From an uncultured Piscirickettsiaceae bacterium (GTDB lineage Bacteria > Pseudomonadota > Gammaproteobacteria > Methylococcales > Cycloclasticaceae), in the NCBI GenBank assembly GCA_913061075.1, contig CAJXSK010000003.1, forward strand, positions 1 through 64,000: 64,000 bases of DNA, written 5' to 3'. Every line of letters starts with the position of its first letter. The stretch's first letter is position 1. Below are positions 10,152-20,018 of the stretch, in pieces. The translations under genes and the position numbers were made by a program. The notes beneath the pieces are model-generated. The model made no database searches. It saw nothing but the letters and a program-made list of their open reading frames with translations, and had not been told where the DNA came from.

Positions 10152-11386
10152 AAAAAGTTTTGTTGATTGCTTACCACTACCCACCCGTTAGTGTTAGTAG
10201 TGGTTTGCAGCGTACCTTAAAGTTTTCCCAATATCTACGCAATTTCTCATGGCAACCTTCGGTGTTAAGTATTAACTCAATGGCGTATGAAAGGCAAAGT
10301 AATGGTCAGATGACTGAAGTGCCTGATGATATTATCGTAAAGCGTGCGCTGGGGTTTGACACGGCTAGACATTTTTCAATTAAGGGGAAATATCCGGGTT
10401 TTCTTGCTTACCCAGATCGCTGGGTTTCTTGGTGGCCAATGGCCGTGTTATCAGGATTAAGGTTGATTTGGAGAGGAAAGGTAGATGTTATATTTTCTAC
10501 CTACCCTATTACTACTTCACATTTAATTGGCTGGACGTTACATAAATTAACCGGCAAACCCTGGGTGGCTGATTTTAGGGATTCTATGCTTGACGACAGT
10601 TATCCCGTAGACAAAAAAACTAGAGATGCTCATTGCTGGATTGAGAAAAAAATCATTAGTCATTGCACAAAAGCAATCTTTACAACGCCAAGCACATTAA
10701 AAATGTATGCGGAGCGTTACCCCGAATATTCGTCTGATAAATTGGCAGTGATAGAAAATGCCTTTGATGAAGGCAACTTTGAACAGGCTATTAGTGATGA
10801 AAAAACGGATATTAAATCAAATGATGTTATTCGATTAGTACATAGTGGCGTGTTATATCCATCTGAACGCGACCCTAGGTGTTTCTTTGATGCGTTGTCT
10901 GAGTTAAAAAGTGAAGGGACGATAAATGCCGGTGAGCTAAAAATCATTTTACGCGCGACAGGGCATGATGATTTATTTTTACCGATGATTGAAGAAAAAA
11001 ATATCGCTGATATTGTTTTTCTTGAGCCCAGTGTGCCGTACGTTGATGCACTACAAGAAATGCTTGAAGTAGAAGGCTTGATGATTTTTCAAGCTGCAAA
11101 TTGTAATCACCAAATTCCCGCAAAAATTTATGAGTATTTACGGGCTGAAAAACCTATTCTGGCATTAACAGATGAGGTGGGTGATACCGCTGGTGTGCTT
11201 AAACGCGCTAATGTAGGCATGGTGGTTGCTTTAGATAACAAAGATGGGATAAAACAGGGTTTACTTGATTTTGTTCAACAAATAAAAGCGGGTAGGGCTA
11301 CTAAAGCAGATAAAACTGTTTGGTCTAAACATTCTCGTTATGCTCGTACCGAGCAGCTTGCGAAACTGTTGGATGAAATAATCTAA
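10148..11386 (+). CDS. Glycosyltransferase family 4-like protein
   Basis: In-frame GTG at 10148 overlaps the upstream TGA (GTGA); KVLLIAYHYPPVSVSSGLQRTLKFSQYL, PWVADFRDSMLDD, IPAKIYEYLRAEKPILALTD. Confidence 0.8.
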   Translation: MKKVLLIAYHYPPVSVSSGLQRTLKFSQYLRNFSWQPSVLSINSMAYERQSNGQMTEVPDDIIVKRALGFDTARHFSIKGKYPGFLAYPDRWVSWWPMAVLSGLRLIWRGKVDVIFSTYPITTSHLIGWTLHKLTGKPWVADFRDSMLDDSYPVDKKTRDAHCWIEKKIISHCTKAIFTTPSTLKMYAERYPEYSSDKLAVIENAFDEGNFEQAISDEKTDIKSNDVIRLVHSGVLYPSERDPRCFFDALSELKSEGTINAGELKIILRATGHDDLFLPMIEEKNIADIVFLEPSVPYVDALQEMLEVEGLMIFQAANCNHQIPAKIYEYLRAEKPILALTDEVGDTAGVLKRANVGMVVALDNKDGIKQGLLDFVQQIKAGRATKADKTVWSKHSRYARTEQLAKLLDEII

Positions 11387-11500
11387 AGCAATTTAAGGTT
11401 ATTTTTGGTCTTGGTTTAAGACATTATGGCAAAAAACTAAGGGGTAATTTGTGCGGAGTTAGGACCCCCTTCCCAGCCTTCCTCCTGCCAGGGGGAAGGA

Positions 11501-11770
11501 GTAGAAATTGTACGATTTTCTGGTTTTAATTTCCCCCTCCCTTTCGCCTTTAAGAAATAGAAAGTCTGCGAAATCATGGTTTAATCTTCCCCCACTTTAA
11601 TGAGAAGGAGTAAAAAGTCTGCGAGGTTTTGGTTTTAGTCCCCTCCCACTTTAAGGGGGAGGGCTAGGGTGGGGGTGAAATGTTAGATACTCAGTGATGA
11701 TGTGTATATTCGAGTTTACGCTCCCCCTACCAAGGTGTAGAAAGTCTGCGATATTCTCGTTTATTGTAGT
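11501..11770. repeat. Four-copy degenerate repeat (GTAGAAAGTCTGCGA... plus C-rich/G-rich dyad), REP/MITE-like
   Basis: Copies of AAAGTCTGCGA (one degenerate) begin near 11505, 11561, 11614 and 11741; linked to CCCCTCCCACTTTAAGGGGGAGGG-type inverted repeats. Confidence 0.75.
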
Positions 11771-11774
11771 CTAG

Positions 11775-13004
11775 CTAAACTAAAACTTCCTTAACCATCG
11801 GTTGGCTTAAAAATCCATGCGGGCTGGCTGAGAAACCATACGCGCCAGACTGAAACACGGCGACTAAGTCACCCCTTTGTATATTTGGTAGCAACATGTT
11901 GTCGGCAAGTATATCTAAGGGGGTACATAATGGCCCCACAATGCTGACTTCTTGTTTTTCTTGTGAGTCCATTTTATTAGCGATAGCAACGGGGTAGTTT
12001 TTACGTATAATTTGCCCAAAATTACCCGATGCGGCTAAGTGGTGATGAAGTCCTCCATTAGCGATAACGTAAGTTTTTCCTCTTGATTCTTTAATGTCTG
12101 TGACTTCGCAGATATAAACGCCTGCTGGCCCGACTAAAAAACGCCCTAATTCAATTACTATTTCTGCATTCGGTAGTTGTTTTTTGACATCAGGTAACAG
12201 CTTATTCATATTGTCCGCTACCGGTCGTAAATCAAGTTCTGACTCACCCGGAAAGTAGGGAATACCAAAGCCGCCGCCAATGTTTAGCAATTCGACAGGG
12301 GATGGCGCATATTTTGATAATGCTAACGCTAATTCAAAGGTTTTTTGATGCGCTTCAATAAGTGCTTCGGGTTTTAAGTTTTGTGAGCCTGAAAAAATAT
12401 GAAAACCACGAAAATGAACAGGTAGGTTTTTCATGCTTTTCAACAAAGCAGGGACGCGTTCGGCATCAATTCCAAATGGTTTCGGGCCGCCAGCCATTTT
12501 CATACCAGAGGCTTTTAGCTCAAAGTCCGGGTTTACTCTAATGGCAACACGTGGTTCACGGCTCCCTTGTTGAGCAATACTAACAATTTGTTCTAGTTCA
12601 AATTCAGATTCAATATTGAGGGTAATGCCAGCTTCTATAGCTTGAGCAAGTTCGGTGCGCGACTTTCCTGGCCCTGCAAAGCTAATTTCATCAGCGGTTG
12701 TTGATGAGGCGAGTGCTACCTTCATTTCACCGCCAGAAGCTATATCTAAGCCATCCACAAGGGTAGACATGTAATTGACAACATCAGGCATAGGGTTAGC
12801 CTTCATGGCGTAATGCAGGCTGATCTCGGGAAAATACTGTCTGAATGTTTCCACCTGCGTAGTCATGATGCTTTTGTCATAGGCGTAAAAAGGAGTTTGA
12901 CCTACTTGCGCAATAACTGCATTAAGAGAATGACCATTAACTTCAAGCAACCCGTTATTATTTGTAAAGGGAATAGTCAGGCAATGTTCAGGGCGTTTTG
13001 TCAT
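11775..13004 (-). CDS. Pyridoxal-dependent decarboxylase, exosortase A system-associated type (LysA/ODC fold)
   Basis: PFYAYDKSIM, LHYAMKANPMPDVV (PLP lysine), GFHIFSGSQNL, LNIGGGFGIPY, GPLCTPLDILADN. Confidence 0.88.
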   Translation of the reverse strand: MTKRPEHCLTIPFTNNNGLLEVNGHSLNAVIAQVGQTPFYAYDKSIMTTQVETFRQYFPEISLHYAMKANPMPDVVNYMSTLVDGLDIASGGEMKVALASSTTADEISFAGPGKSRTELAQAIEAGITLNIESEFELEQIVSIAQQGSREPRVAIRVNPDFELKASGMKMAGGPKPFGIDAERVPALLKSMKNLPVHFRGFHIFSGSQNLKPEALIEAHQKTFELALALSKYAPSPVELLNIGGGFGIPYFPGESELDLRPVADNMNKLLPDVKKQLPNAEIVIELGRFLVGPAGVYICEVTDIKESRGKTYVIANGGLHHHLAASGNFGQIIRKNYPVAIANKMDSQEKQEVSIVGPLCTPLDILADNMLLPNIQRGDLVAVFQSGAYGFSASPHGFLSQPMVKEVLV

Positions 13005-14584
13005 GTGTTTATGTCGTTGAAGAGTTCAAGGTGTTGGTTTTTCAAAGAGGAACGGTCAATTTTTCCGTTTGCATTCTTTGGTAAGGGATTCATATATATT
13101 AATTTGTGCGGCACCATGTACAGAGGCAGGTTCTGTTTGCAATAAGAAAGCAGTTGATTTGCTTCGTGTAAATCATCCTTGGCATGATAAATTAACAAAA
13201 CAGCTTGCCCAAGCGTTGGGTGAGGCAATCCAATAGCGGCGGCCTCGTGAATTAAGTCCGATGCGTGAACTATTTCTTCAATTTCTCCCGGACTAACACG
13301 GTAACCGGATGTTTTTATCATCTCGTCATTTCGGCCGAGGAAATAAAAGTAGCCATCGTTATCTTTTTTTACTATATCGCCAGACCAGACAACAGTTTCT
13401 TTTAAGGGTAGTTCAGTAAGTTGGTTGGGGCAGGGCTTGAAGCGTTCTTGAGTTTTTTTAATATCATTCCAATAGCCTTGGGCAACTAGTGAGCCGCGGT
13501 GTACTAGCTCACCTGGTTCATTCGCATCACATTCGCTACCGTCTGCACGAACGACCATTAAGTCGGCATTGGGAATAGGTTTACCCATTGATTCGGGCCG
13601 AATGGCAAGTTGTTCAGGTGGTAAATAAGTTGATCTGAACGCTTCTGTTAAGCCATACATAAGAACGATGTCTGTTTTTGGGAGGCAGGTTCTTAGCTTA
13701 TTGCTTAGTGACGTTGGAACGGCGCCACCTGAATTGGTGATATATCGCAAACTATTTACAGCATCATCAGGCCATTGTTTGTCGCATAGTTGGTTCCATA
13801 GTGGCGGTACAGCTGCTAGGCCGGTAATTTTATATTTTGCAACGGCTTTAATAACATCATTTGGTAATAAATAGTCCATTAAATAGGCACAGGCACCCAC
13901 AGAAAAAGCCGTGGTGAGTTGGCTTAGTCCATAATCAAAGCTAAACGGTAAAACGGCCAGCAAACGGTCTTCGGATGTATTGTTTAAATAGCTCGCAACA
14001 CTCTTCGCACCTTCTACCATATTGCGGTGTGATAGCGACACGCCCTTTGGTTGTCCGGTGCTACCAGAGGTGTAAAGAATGCTGACAGTATCTTGATCGA
14101 TTCTTGAATGCAGTGAAGCAGCTTCATTTAACTGAGTATACTCACTCCATAACGACAGTGAATAGGGCGTGTCTTTTTCTATGGGTGGTAGCTTATCGAT
14201 TAATACTAAAGATTCAATAGAAGGGCATTTTTCTAGTTCGTCTAAGAGAATTTTTGCACGCTGGCTTGCGGTAATTAGGGTGGTAGCTTGGCAGTGATTG
14301 AGTATATAGCTAACTTGCTTGGGCTTTAATAATGGATTGACGGGTACAAAAACTCCACCAGCTAATGCCGTGCCAAATAGGGCAATAACCGTTTCAAACT
14401 GTTTGGGTAAATAAATAGCCACCCGATCATTGGGTTGCAATCCATTGTTGATGAGTGTGCGCGCGAACTTATCTACAGCAGCAGCTAACTGTTCGTACGT
14501 AAGCGTGTTGTCTTTTAAACAAACAGCAGGCGCGGTGGGTGATGATTTGGCGCGGTTAAAAATAAAATCAGTTAGTAAAAACAA
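13001..14584 (-). CDS. AMP-forming acyl-CoA/ACP ligase, exosortase A system-associated type
   Basis: SILYTSGSTGQPKGVSLSHRNM, YGLTEAFRSTYLPP, VWSGDIVKKDNDGYFYFLGRNDEMIKTSGYRVSPGEIEE, NANGKIDR. Confidence 0.9.
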   Translation of the reverse strand: MFLLTDFIFNRAKSSPTAPAVCLKDNTLTYEQLAAAVDKFARTLINNGLQPNDRVAIYLPKQFETVIALFGTALAGGVFVPVNPLLKPKQVSYILNHCQATTLITASQRAKILLDELEKCPSIESLVLIDKLPPIEKDTPYSLSLWSEYTQLNEAASLHSRIDQDTVSILYTSGSTGQPKGVSLSHRNMVEGAKSVASYLNNTSEDRLLAVLPFSFDYGLSQLTTAFSVGACAYLMDYLLPNDVIKAVAKYKITGLAAVPPLWNQLCDKQWPDDAVNSLRYITNSGGAVPTSLSNKLRTCLPKTDIVLMYGLTEAFRSTYLPPEQLAIRPESMGKPIPNADLMVVRADGSECDANEPGELVHRGSLVAQGYWNDIKKTQERFKPCPNQLTELPLKETVVWSGDIVKKDNDGYFYFLGRNDEMIKTSGYRVSPGEIEEIVHASDLIHEAAAIGLPHPTLGQAVLLIYHAKDDLHEANQLLSYCKQNLPLYMVPHKLIYMNPLPKNANGKIDRSSLKNQHLELFNDINT

Positions 14585-14643
14585 AAAGACTCCGTGTATG
14601 AATTGCTTGCCTTAACAAAGTATAGCTAACGCTTTAAAGTGTA

Positions 14644-17409
14644 TTATTTTAGCGTGCTTAATAATTTTTTAGCATCCACCTTTTCAGCAAAAGCATCAGG
14701 TAGTGAAACTAATTTTTCTAAAATAGCAGATGCATCCTCTTTTTTATCGAGGGCTATGAGTATTTGGGCTTGGTGAAATAAAATAGATGGGTTTTTAGGG
14801 TCAGGTTTTAGCGCCTTTCTTATCGCTATAAGTGCATTATCATTTTGTTGGTTTGCTAAATACACTGATGCTAGTGTGTCGTTTACTGCAGCTGCGTCCG
14901 GTGCAATAACAAGCGCCTTTTGGATAAGCTCTAAGGCTTTCTTCGGCTGCTTGTCTTTATAGAGCCATGCGAGGTTGTTTAAGGCAAGAATGTTGTTGTC
15001 TTGAAGCTTTAAGGCTTTTTCATATGAGCTAATGGCATTATCCGTTTGTTTTTGGCTTAATTGATAATTGGCTAGATTTAACAAAACAGAACTGTCTTTT
15101 GGATGCTGGGCTAACCAGTTATTCAGTAATTTTTCAGCGTCATTAGATTTGTTCATTTGGAATAACTGAAAAGCAAGTTCATTAACACTTTGAGAAGACG
15201 GGTATTTAGAATGCAACGTTTGAAGTGTGGCTAACGTTACGTCAGGTTGTTTGGCTAGTCTTCCTGCTGTTGCTTGTAATTTTAAAACCGCTGGATGATT
15301 GGGCGCGAGTTCTTTTAAATGAGCTAGGTGCACTTTAAATGCTGCCGTATCTTTTTGTTGAAGGGCTATGCTTGCCAACTCAAGGTGTGCAGGTAATATT
15401 TTATTGTTATCTGTTACAACCTTGTTAAGATCTTTGATGGCCGCTTCAAGCTTGTTTGAAGCACGAAATGCTTTTGCACGTAATAGTAATGCCTGCACCA
15501 TCTCGGGTGATTTTCTTAAAATTCTGCTGGATTCGGAAATGCTGTCTTCAAATTTACGTTGCTGAAGGTGAGCCATCGCTGTAATTAATAAAGTAGCCGG
15601 GTCGTTGGTATTGGGCGTCGCATTTTTATTAATAGTGAGTAGGGCTTTATCCGGTTGATTCAATGTTAAGTAATAACGTGATAGCACTAATTTAGGTTGT
15701 ATAGCATTTGGGTGGGCATCGATGGCCTGGTTCAGGTGTTTCACAAAATCATCTGAATTTTTATCTAGCGCATCCAGTGCTGCCAAGTTTATTAATGTTT
15801 GAAGGTGATTTTCATTGTGCGTTAGTATGTTTTGGAAAAACTGACGTGCGCTTTTTGTATCTTTATTTTGTATAGCAATTTGCGCCAGTTTCTCATTAGC
15901 TGTACGATTTCCTGGTTCAGATTTGAGTACAGTATTGAAGGTGTTCTTGGCTTCATCAGTGTCGCCTTTTGCCAAATAAACGGTGGCTAGTAAGTTCTTG
16001 GGTCCTGCATCTTTTGGGTTGGCGGCTACATATTTATTAGCTGTTTCAAGCGCTTTGGCAAAGTCTTTTTGTTTTACATAGCTAAGAACCAAGCTGATAT
16101 TGGTTTGAGGCAAATCTGGGTTAATGCTGTAGGCGACTTCAAATTCTTGTTGCGCCTCTTTTACATCACCACCGGACATAAGGCCAATGCCTAATTTCAA
16201 TCGGTTTGTTGCAGAATCAGGCGATTTTTCGGTCAAGCGTGAGAGTATTTCTACACCCTCATCATTTTTACCTTGTTGAATAAGCGCAGTTGCCAGAATG
16301 TTAGACGCATCTGTGTCATCAGGGAAAGACGCAACAATAGTACGCGCTAAGGATTCGGCTTTGATAAAGTTCTTCTGTTTTATATTAATAAGTGCTAATA
16401 ATTTTTGACCAGAAACAGCATTGGGAACGCTCCTCAAAAATTGTTTGGTGTACTCTTTTGCTTGTGAAAGGTTATTTTTTTGGTAATGAATAAGCCCTAA
16501 GCCGTATTCTGCACCCGGGAATTTTATGTTGTCTGAGCTAATGGCCAGCTCAAAAGCGGGTTGTGCTAAATCGGGTTTCGCTGTCTTTAGATAAGCAATA
16601 CCCTGTAAAAAATTAGCCAAAGGGTTTTTCGGTACTGCTTTTAAGACAATATCCAAGTCTGCTTGTGCATCCGCGTAATTTGCCTGCATAACGCGCGTTT
16701 GTGCGCGTTTGAGGCGGCTAATAAAACTATTGGGTTGTTGTTCTAGTAATTCGTTTAATAGAGTTTCAGCGCTTGCAAAGTCTTTTTCTTGCATAGCAAT
16801 ATCAACTTTGAGTTGTTTAGCATCAACATTGTTTGGGTTTTGTTTTAAGGCTTGGTCAATGAGTAATGATGCTTGATTAGAATCACCATGAACCATACGC
16901 AATTTGGCTTTAACCAGTAAGGCATAGCTAGAGTTCGCATCTGCCAATAAAGCATCATCTAATAATGCCTTGGCTTTCTTTAATTCATTCTTCAATAACC
17001 GCGCTTCAGCTTGCGCTGCTAGCACAATAGCAATGTTTTTTCGCTCTAGGCCGGTCGTTGGTAAAAATTCAAGATCATTGATTTCATTCGCCTTAACCAT
17101 GGCTTGGGCCAATAATGGGGCCACTAAGTTGATGTCTACTTTTAATGATCGAGCTTTAGATAATTCTTTAAACGCTTCACCAAACTGATTGGTTTCGAAA
17201 TAAGTTTTGCCTAGTAAATAATGCGCTTGTGGGTTCTTGGCGTTGGCTTTGACTGCATTTTTTAGCTCAATTAGAGCAGATTTGGTATCGTTATTAGATA
17301 AGTATTCTCCGGCTTTCTTAAGGTAATCCTCATCAGACTGACCTAAACTGCAAGCAGTGATGAAAAGAAACAATAGAATGGATAAGATTAGTTTGAGTGC
17401 GTTTTCCAT
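14644..17409 (-). CDS. prsT: PEP-CTERM system TPR-repeat lipoprotein, PrsT-like (copy 1)
   Basis: 921 aa; lipobox FITAC; many TPRs; ends ALNNLAWLYKDKQPKKALELIQKALVIAPD. Confidence 0.85.
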   Translation of the reverse strand: MENALKLILSILLFLFITACSLGQSDEDYLKKAGEYLSNNDTKSALIELKNAVKANAKNPQAHYLLGKTYFETNQFGEAFKELSKARSLKVDINLVAPLLAQAMVKANEINDLEFLPTTGLERKNIAIVLAAQAEARLLKNELKKAKALLDDALLADANSSYALLVKAKLRMVHGDSNQASLLIDQALKQNPNNVDAKQLKVDIAMQEKDFASAETLLNELLEQQPNSFISRLKRAQTRVMQANYADAQADLDIVLKAVPKNPLANFLQGIAYLKTAKPDLAQPAFELAISSDNIKFPGAEYGLGLIHYQKNNLSQAKEYTKQFLRSVPNAVSGQKLLALINIKQKNFIKAESLARTIVASFPDDTDASNILATALIQQGKNDEGVEILSRLTEKSPDSATNRLKLGIGLMSGGDVKEAQQEFEVAYSINPDLPQTNISLVLSYVKQKDFAKALETANKYVAANPKDAGPKNLLATVYLAKGDTDEAKNTFNTVLKSEPGNRTANEKLAQIAIQNKDTKSARQFFQNILTHNENHLQTLINLAALDALDKNSDDFVKHLNQAIDAHPNAIQPKLVLSRYYLTLNQPDKALLTINKNATPNTNDPATLLITAMAHLQQRKFEDSISESSRILRKSPEMVQALLLRAKAFRASNKLEAAIKDLNKVVTDNNKILPAHLELASIALQQKDTAAFKVHLAHLKELAPNHPAVLKLQATAGRLAKQPDVTLATLQTLHSKYPSSQSVNELAFQLFQMNKSNDAEKLLNNWLAQHPKDSSVLLNLANYQLSQKQTDNAISSYEKALKLQDNNILALNNLAWLYKDKQPKKALELIQKALVIAPDAAAVNDTLASVYLANQQNDNALIAIRKALKPDPKNPSILFHQAQILIALDKKEDASAILEKLVSLPDAFAEKVDAKKLLSTLK

Positions 17410-17484
17410 AACATAGATACCTGTTGTTGGTCAGTAAAATTAATCTTAATAGTATAGTATTAATTATGTTAATTATTTTGGATT

Positions 17485-17988
17485 TTGATGGATTCTCTCT
17501 TTGACCATTTTTTTGGAACAAAAATAAATATCTTGATGGTGTGTACAGCTAATATCTGTCGTTCACCCATTGCCCATGCGGTTCTTAGGGAGATGGTGGA
17601 TGCTAAAGGATTGGCAAATAAAATTACTGTAGAGTCCGCAGGTACCCATGTTCCTATATCGGGTTTGTTACCCGATAAGCGTTCCTTAATGGTGTTAAAA
17701 GAAAATTCAGTCACTATAAAGAAACTTAAAACGCGCCCATTTTTAGTGAAAGATATTAAAAAATTCGACTATATTCTGGTGATGGATAATAAAAACATAG
17801 AGACTATTCAGCAACGGGTCGGCATGAATGCACCTAATGTAAATCTACTACTTGAAGGTGGCGTGGATGTACCAGACCCTTACTATGCTCACCCAGATGA
17901 GTTTAGGCATGTTTTTAGCTTAATAGAATCAGCCTGCAAAAACTTCTTAGACAGGTTAATAATTGAACATAACTTAGACGTGTCTTAA
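17485..17988 (+). CDS. Low-molecular-weight protein-tyrosine phosphatase
   Basis: VCTANICRSPIAHAVL (C-X5-R-S) and GGVDVPDPYYAHPDEF (catalytic DP loop). Confidence 0.88.
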   Translation: MMDSLFDHFFGTKINILMVCTANICRSPIAHAVLREMVDAKGLANKITVESAGTHVPISGLLPDKRSLMVLKENSVTIKKLKTRPFLVKDIKKFDYILVMDNKNIETIQQRVGMNAPNVNLLLEGGVDVPDPYYAHPDEFRHVFSLIESACKNFLDRLIIEHNLDVS

Positions 17989-17993
17989 ATAAA

Positions 17994-18857
17994 ATGGAAT
18001 TTAATTATTCAGAGGCATTTTCAAGAAATATTGGCTGGCTAACAGAAAGTGAGCAATTATCGCTAGCCAATAAGCGTGTCGCTATTGCGGGGTTAGGTGG
18101 TGTGGGTGGTAGCCATTTATTAACACTGGCTAGGCTTGGCATTGGCCAGTTTAATATCTCTGATTTAGACACGTTTGAGTTAGCTAATATGAATCGACAA
18201 GCCGGTGCCAGTATGAGCACACTGGGCGAAGAAAAAATTGATGTGCTGGAACGAATGGTGAAAGACATTAATCCTGAGCTCATCATCAATAAATTCCCCA
18301 ACGGCGTAACACTTGAAAACTTGGATGATTTTTTAGACGGTGTGGATGTGTACATAGATGGCTTAGATTTCTTTCAGTTGGACATTCGGCGCGCGGTGTT
18401 TAAAGCTTGTTATGAAAAAGGTATTCCAACAGTTACTGCAGCACCAATCGGTATGGGAACAGCATTACTGATATTTTTACCCGGAAAAATGTCGTTTGAT
18501 GATTATTTTCAATTGGAAGGGTATTCTGAAACTGAGCAATACATACGTTTTCTAGCAGGATTAGCTCCTTCAATGATGCATGCAGGCTATATCGCAGATC
18601 AATCGCGGGTGGATTTCGGCAATAAAAAAGGCCCTTCAACGCCCATGGCATGTGATTTTTGTGCGGGTATCGCGGCAACGCAAGCGTTAAAGCTATTGTT
18701 AAAACGGGGGAAAGTCGTCGCTGCGCCACATGGTCTACATTTTGATGCGTATAAAAATAAGTTTAAAAAAACGTGGCGGCCCATGGGGAACAATAACCCG
18801 TTACAACGTCTACTTATTAAAATAATAAAAGCTAAGTTAGCTAGCTCGAAGCGTTAA
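17994..18857 (+). CDS. ThiF/MoeB/E1-like adenylyltransferase
   Basis: VAIAGLGGVGGSHLLTLARLGIGQFNISDLDTFELANMNRQ; single CDFC pair. Confidence 0.85.
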   Translation: MEFNYSEAFSRNIGWLTESEQLSLANKRVAIAGLGGVGGSHLLTLARLGIGQFNISDLDTFELANMNRQAGASMSTLGEEKIDVLERMVKDINPELIINKFPNGVTLENLDDFLDGVDVYIDGLDFFQLDIRRAVFKACYEKGIPTVTAAPIGMGTALLIFLPGKMSFDDYFQLEGYSETEQYIRFLAGLAPSMMHAGYIADQSRVDFGNKKGPSTPMACDFCAGIAATQALKLLLKRGKVVAAPHGLHFDAYKNKFKKTWRPMGNNNPLQRLLIKIIKAKLASSKR

Positions 18858-19915
18858 TCTTTAATGGTCACAACATCCATAACATTGAGTCGCTTAGAAC
18901 GAACAGCTTGTTTTTGAGGATAGCCGACTCTAAGCAACATACAAAGGTTTCCACCTTCCTTTAAATTAAATATTTTACGGGTTTGTTCTTCTAATGTAGT
19001 TGCTTGAGCCACAAGCCTACTTGGAACTGCATTGCTATGCAGTCGTGTAATTTGATCGGTAATGACAAAATAGGGGTGTACAGCAAGGCCTGCATTGTTA
19101 AGTTGCAACCAGAGTGCAAATAAATCCCTACCGGTTTGTAGTTGGGCTTCTGGCGTATTATCACAGCTAAAAGCCATTAAGCCAGGTGCTTTAGCAATAG
19201 GCTTTGCTTCTATTGCCGCCATTATTTTATACATGCCCAGCTTATTGAGTGTTTGAGTGCGTTGCCATGGGGCAATAAACTTCATGAACATGCTGCCCAG
19301 TGGGGGTAAATCTAAGGTAGATACATGTAGACCATCTTCATGACGTTCTCGTTTGCCAAAACGTAAACTTTGCATGAGCCACTCGTGAACTTCGGGCGTT
19401 TGAAAGCGTATTTCAGAGGCTGATTGTATTAACGAACTAATTTCATTAATGCTTGTTTTGTCATCAAACCAGCTAATGGTTGTAGAGCTGGCATTTAACG
19501 TTGCAATTAAAGCATCAATAATGTTTTTTTCGGCTTGTTGGGTTTTATAGGCAAATCGATTGGTATGTCTATGCTGTAAAAAAGAGTCTTTTTTAAGTGT
19601 AAATTTTTCTGACACCTCTTGATCAAAGCTGAAACAAGCATATGAAGTAAAGTTGTTAGACAACTTCAACGTGGTATCAAGTGTATAGCTGATATTGTGT
19701 TCAATGCAAGTTTGTACGATGGCTTCTATCGCGGATCCCATGCTAAGCAGGGTGGCAATATTATCCGCAGCAAATGTTTTGTTTAACACGCGATGCGTAT
19801 CGTAAGTGATGGTTATTTTGTTTGAGCTAATAATAAAGCGCCAAGATTGGCTATTGTCTGCAGACGGGGCGTTATGGGCTACTTCGCATAGCTGGAGTAG
19901 TTGTTCTTGGTTCAT
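18854..19915 (-). CDS. Nitroreductase-like (Acg-type) FMN-binding protein
   Basis: APSADNSQSWRFIISSNKITITYD, LWLQLNNAGLAVHPY, LCMLLRVGYPQKQAVRSKR. Confidence 0.75.
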   Translation of the reverse strand: MNQEQLLQLCEVAHNAPSADNSQSWRFIISSNKITITYDTHRVLNKTFAADNIATLLSMGSAIEAIVQTCIEHNISYTLDTTLKLSNNFTSYACFSFDQEVSEKFTLKKDSFLQHRHTNRFAYKTQQAEKNIIDALIATLNASSTTISWFDDKTSINEISSLIQSASEIRFQTPEVHEWLMQSLRFGKRERHEDGLHVSTLDLPPLGSMFMKFIAPWQRTQTLNKLGMYKIMAAIEAKPIAKAPGLMAFSCDNTPEAQLQTGRDLFALWLQLNNAGLAVHPYFVITDQITRLHSNAVPSRLVAQATTLEEQTRKIFNLKEGGNLCMLLRVGYPQKQAVRSKRLNVMDVVTIKD

Positions 19916-19961
19916 CTTATGCCTTACGTTATTCTTTACTTGATTATAACGGGTTTTAGAT

Positions 19962-19995
19962 AAACAAAAAAAAGCCCTTCAAAAGAAGGGCTTTT
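19962..19995 (-). terminator. Intrinsic terminator downstream of the PEP-CTERM gene
   Basis: Perfect stem AAAAGCCCTTC-AAAA-GAAGGGCTTTT; on the - strand it continues into a run of T. Confidence 0.9.
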
Positions 19996-20018
19996 AGTTT
20001 TACAGCGTTAGCTTAAAA

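Noticed and set aside
11461-11770. Considered whether the repeat cluster is a CRISPR array
   Set aside because: Repeats are degenerate, spacing is irregular (about 53-127 bp), the C/G-rich dyads are part of the repeat, and no cas genes are present.
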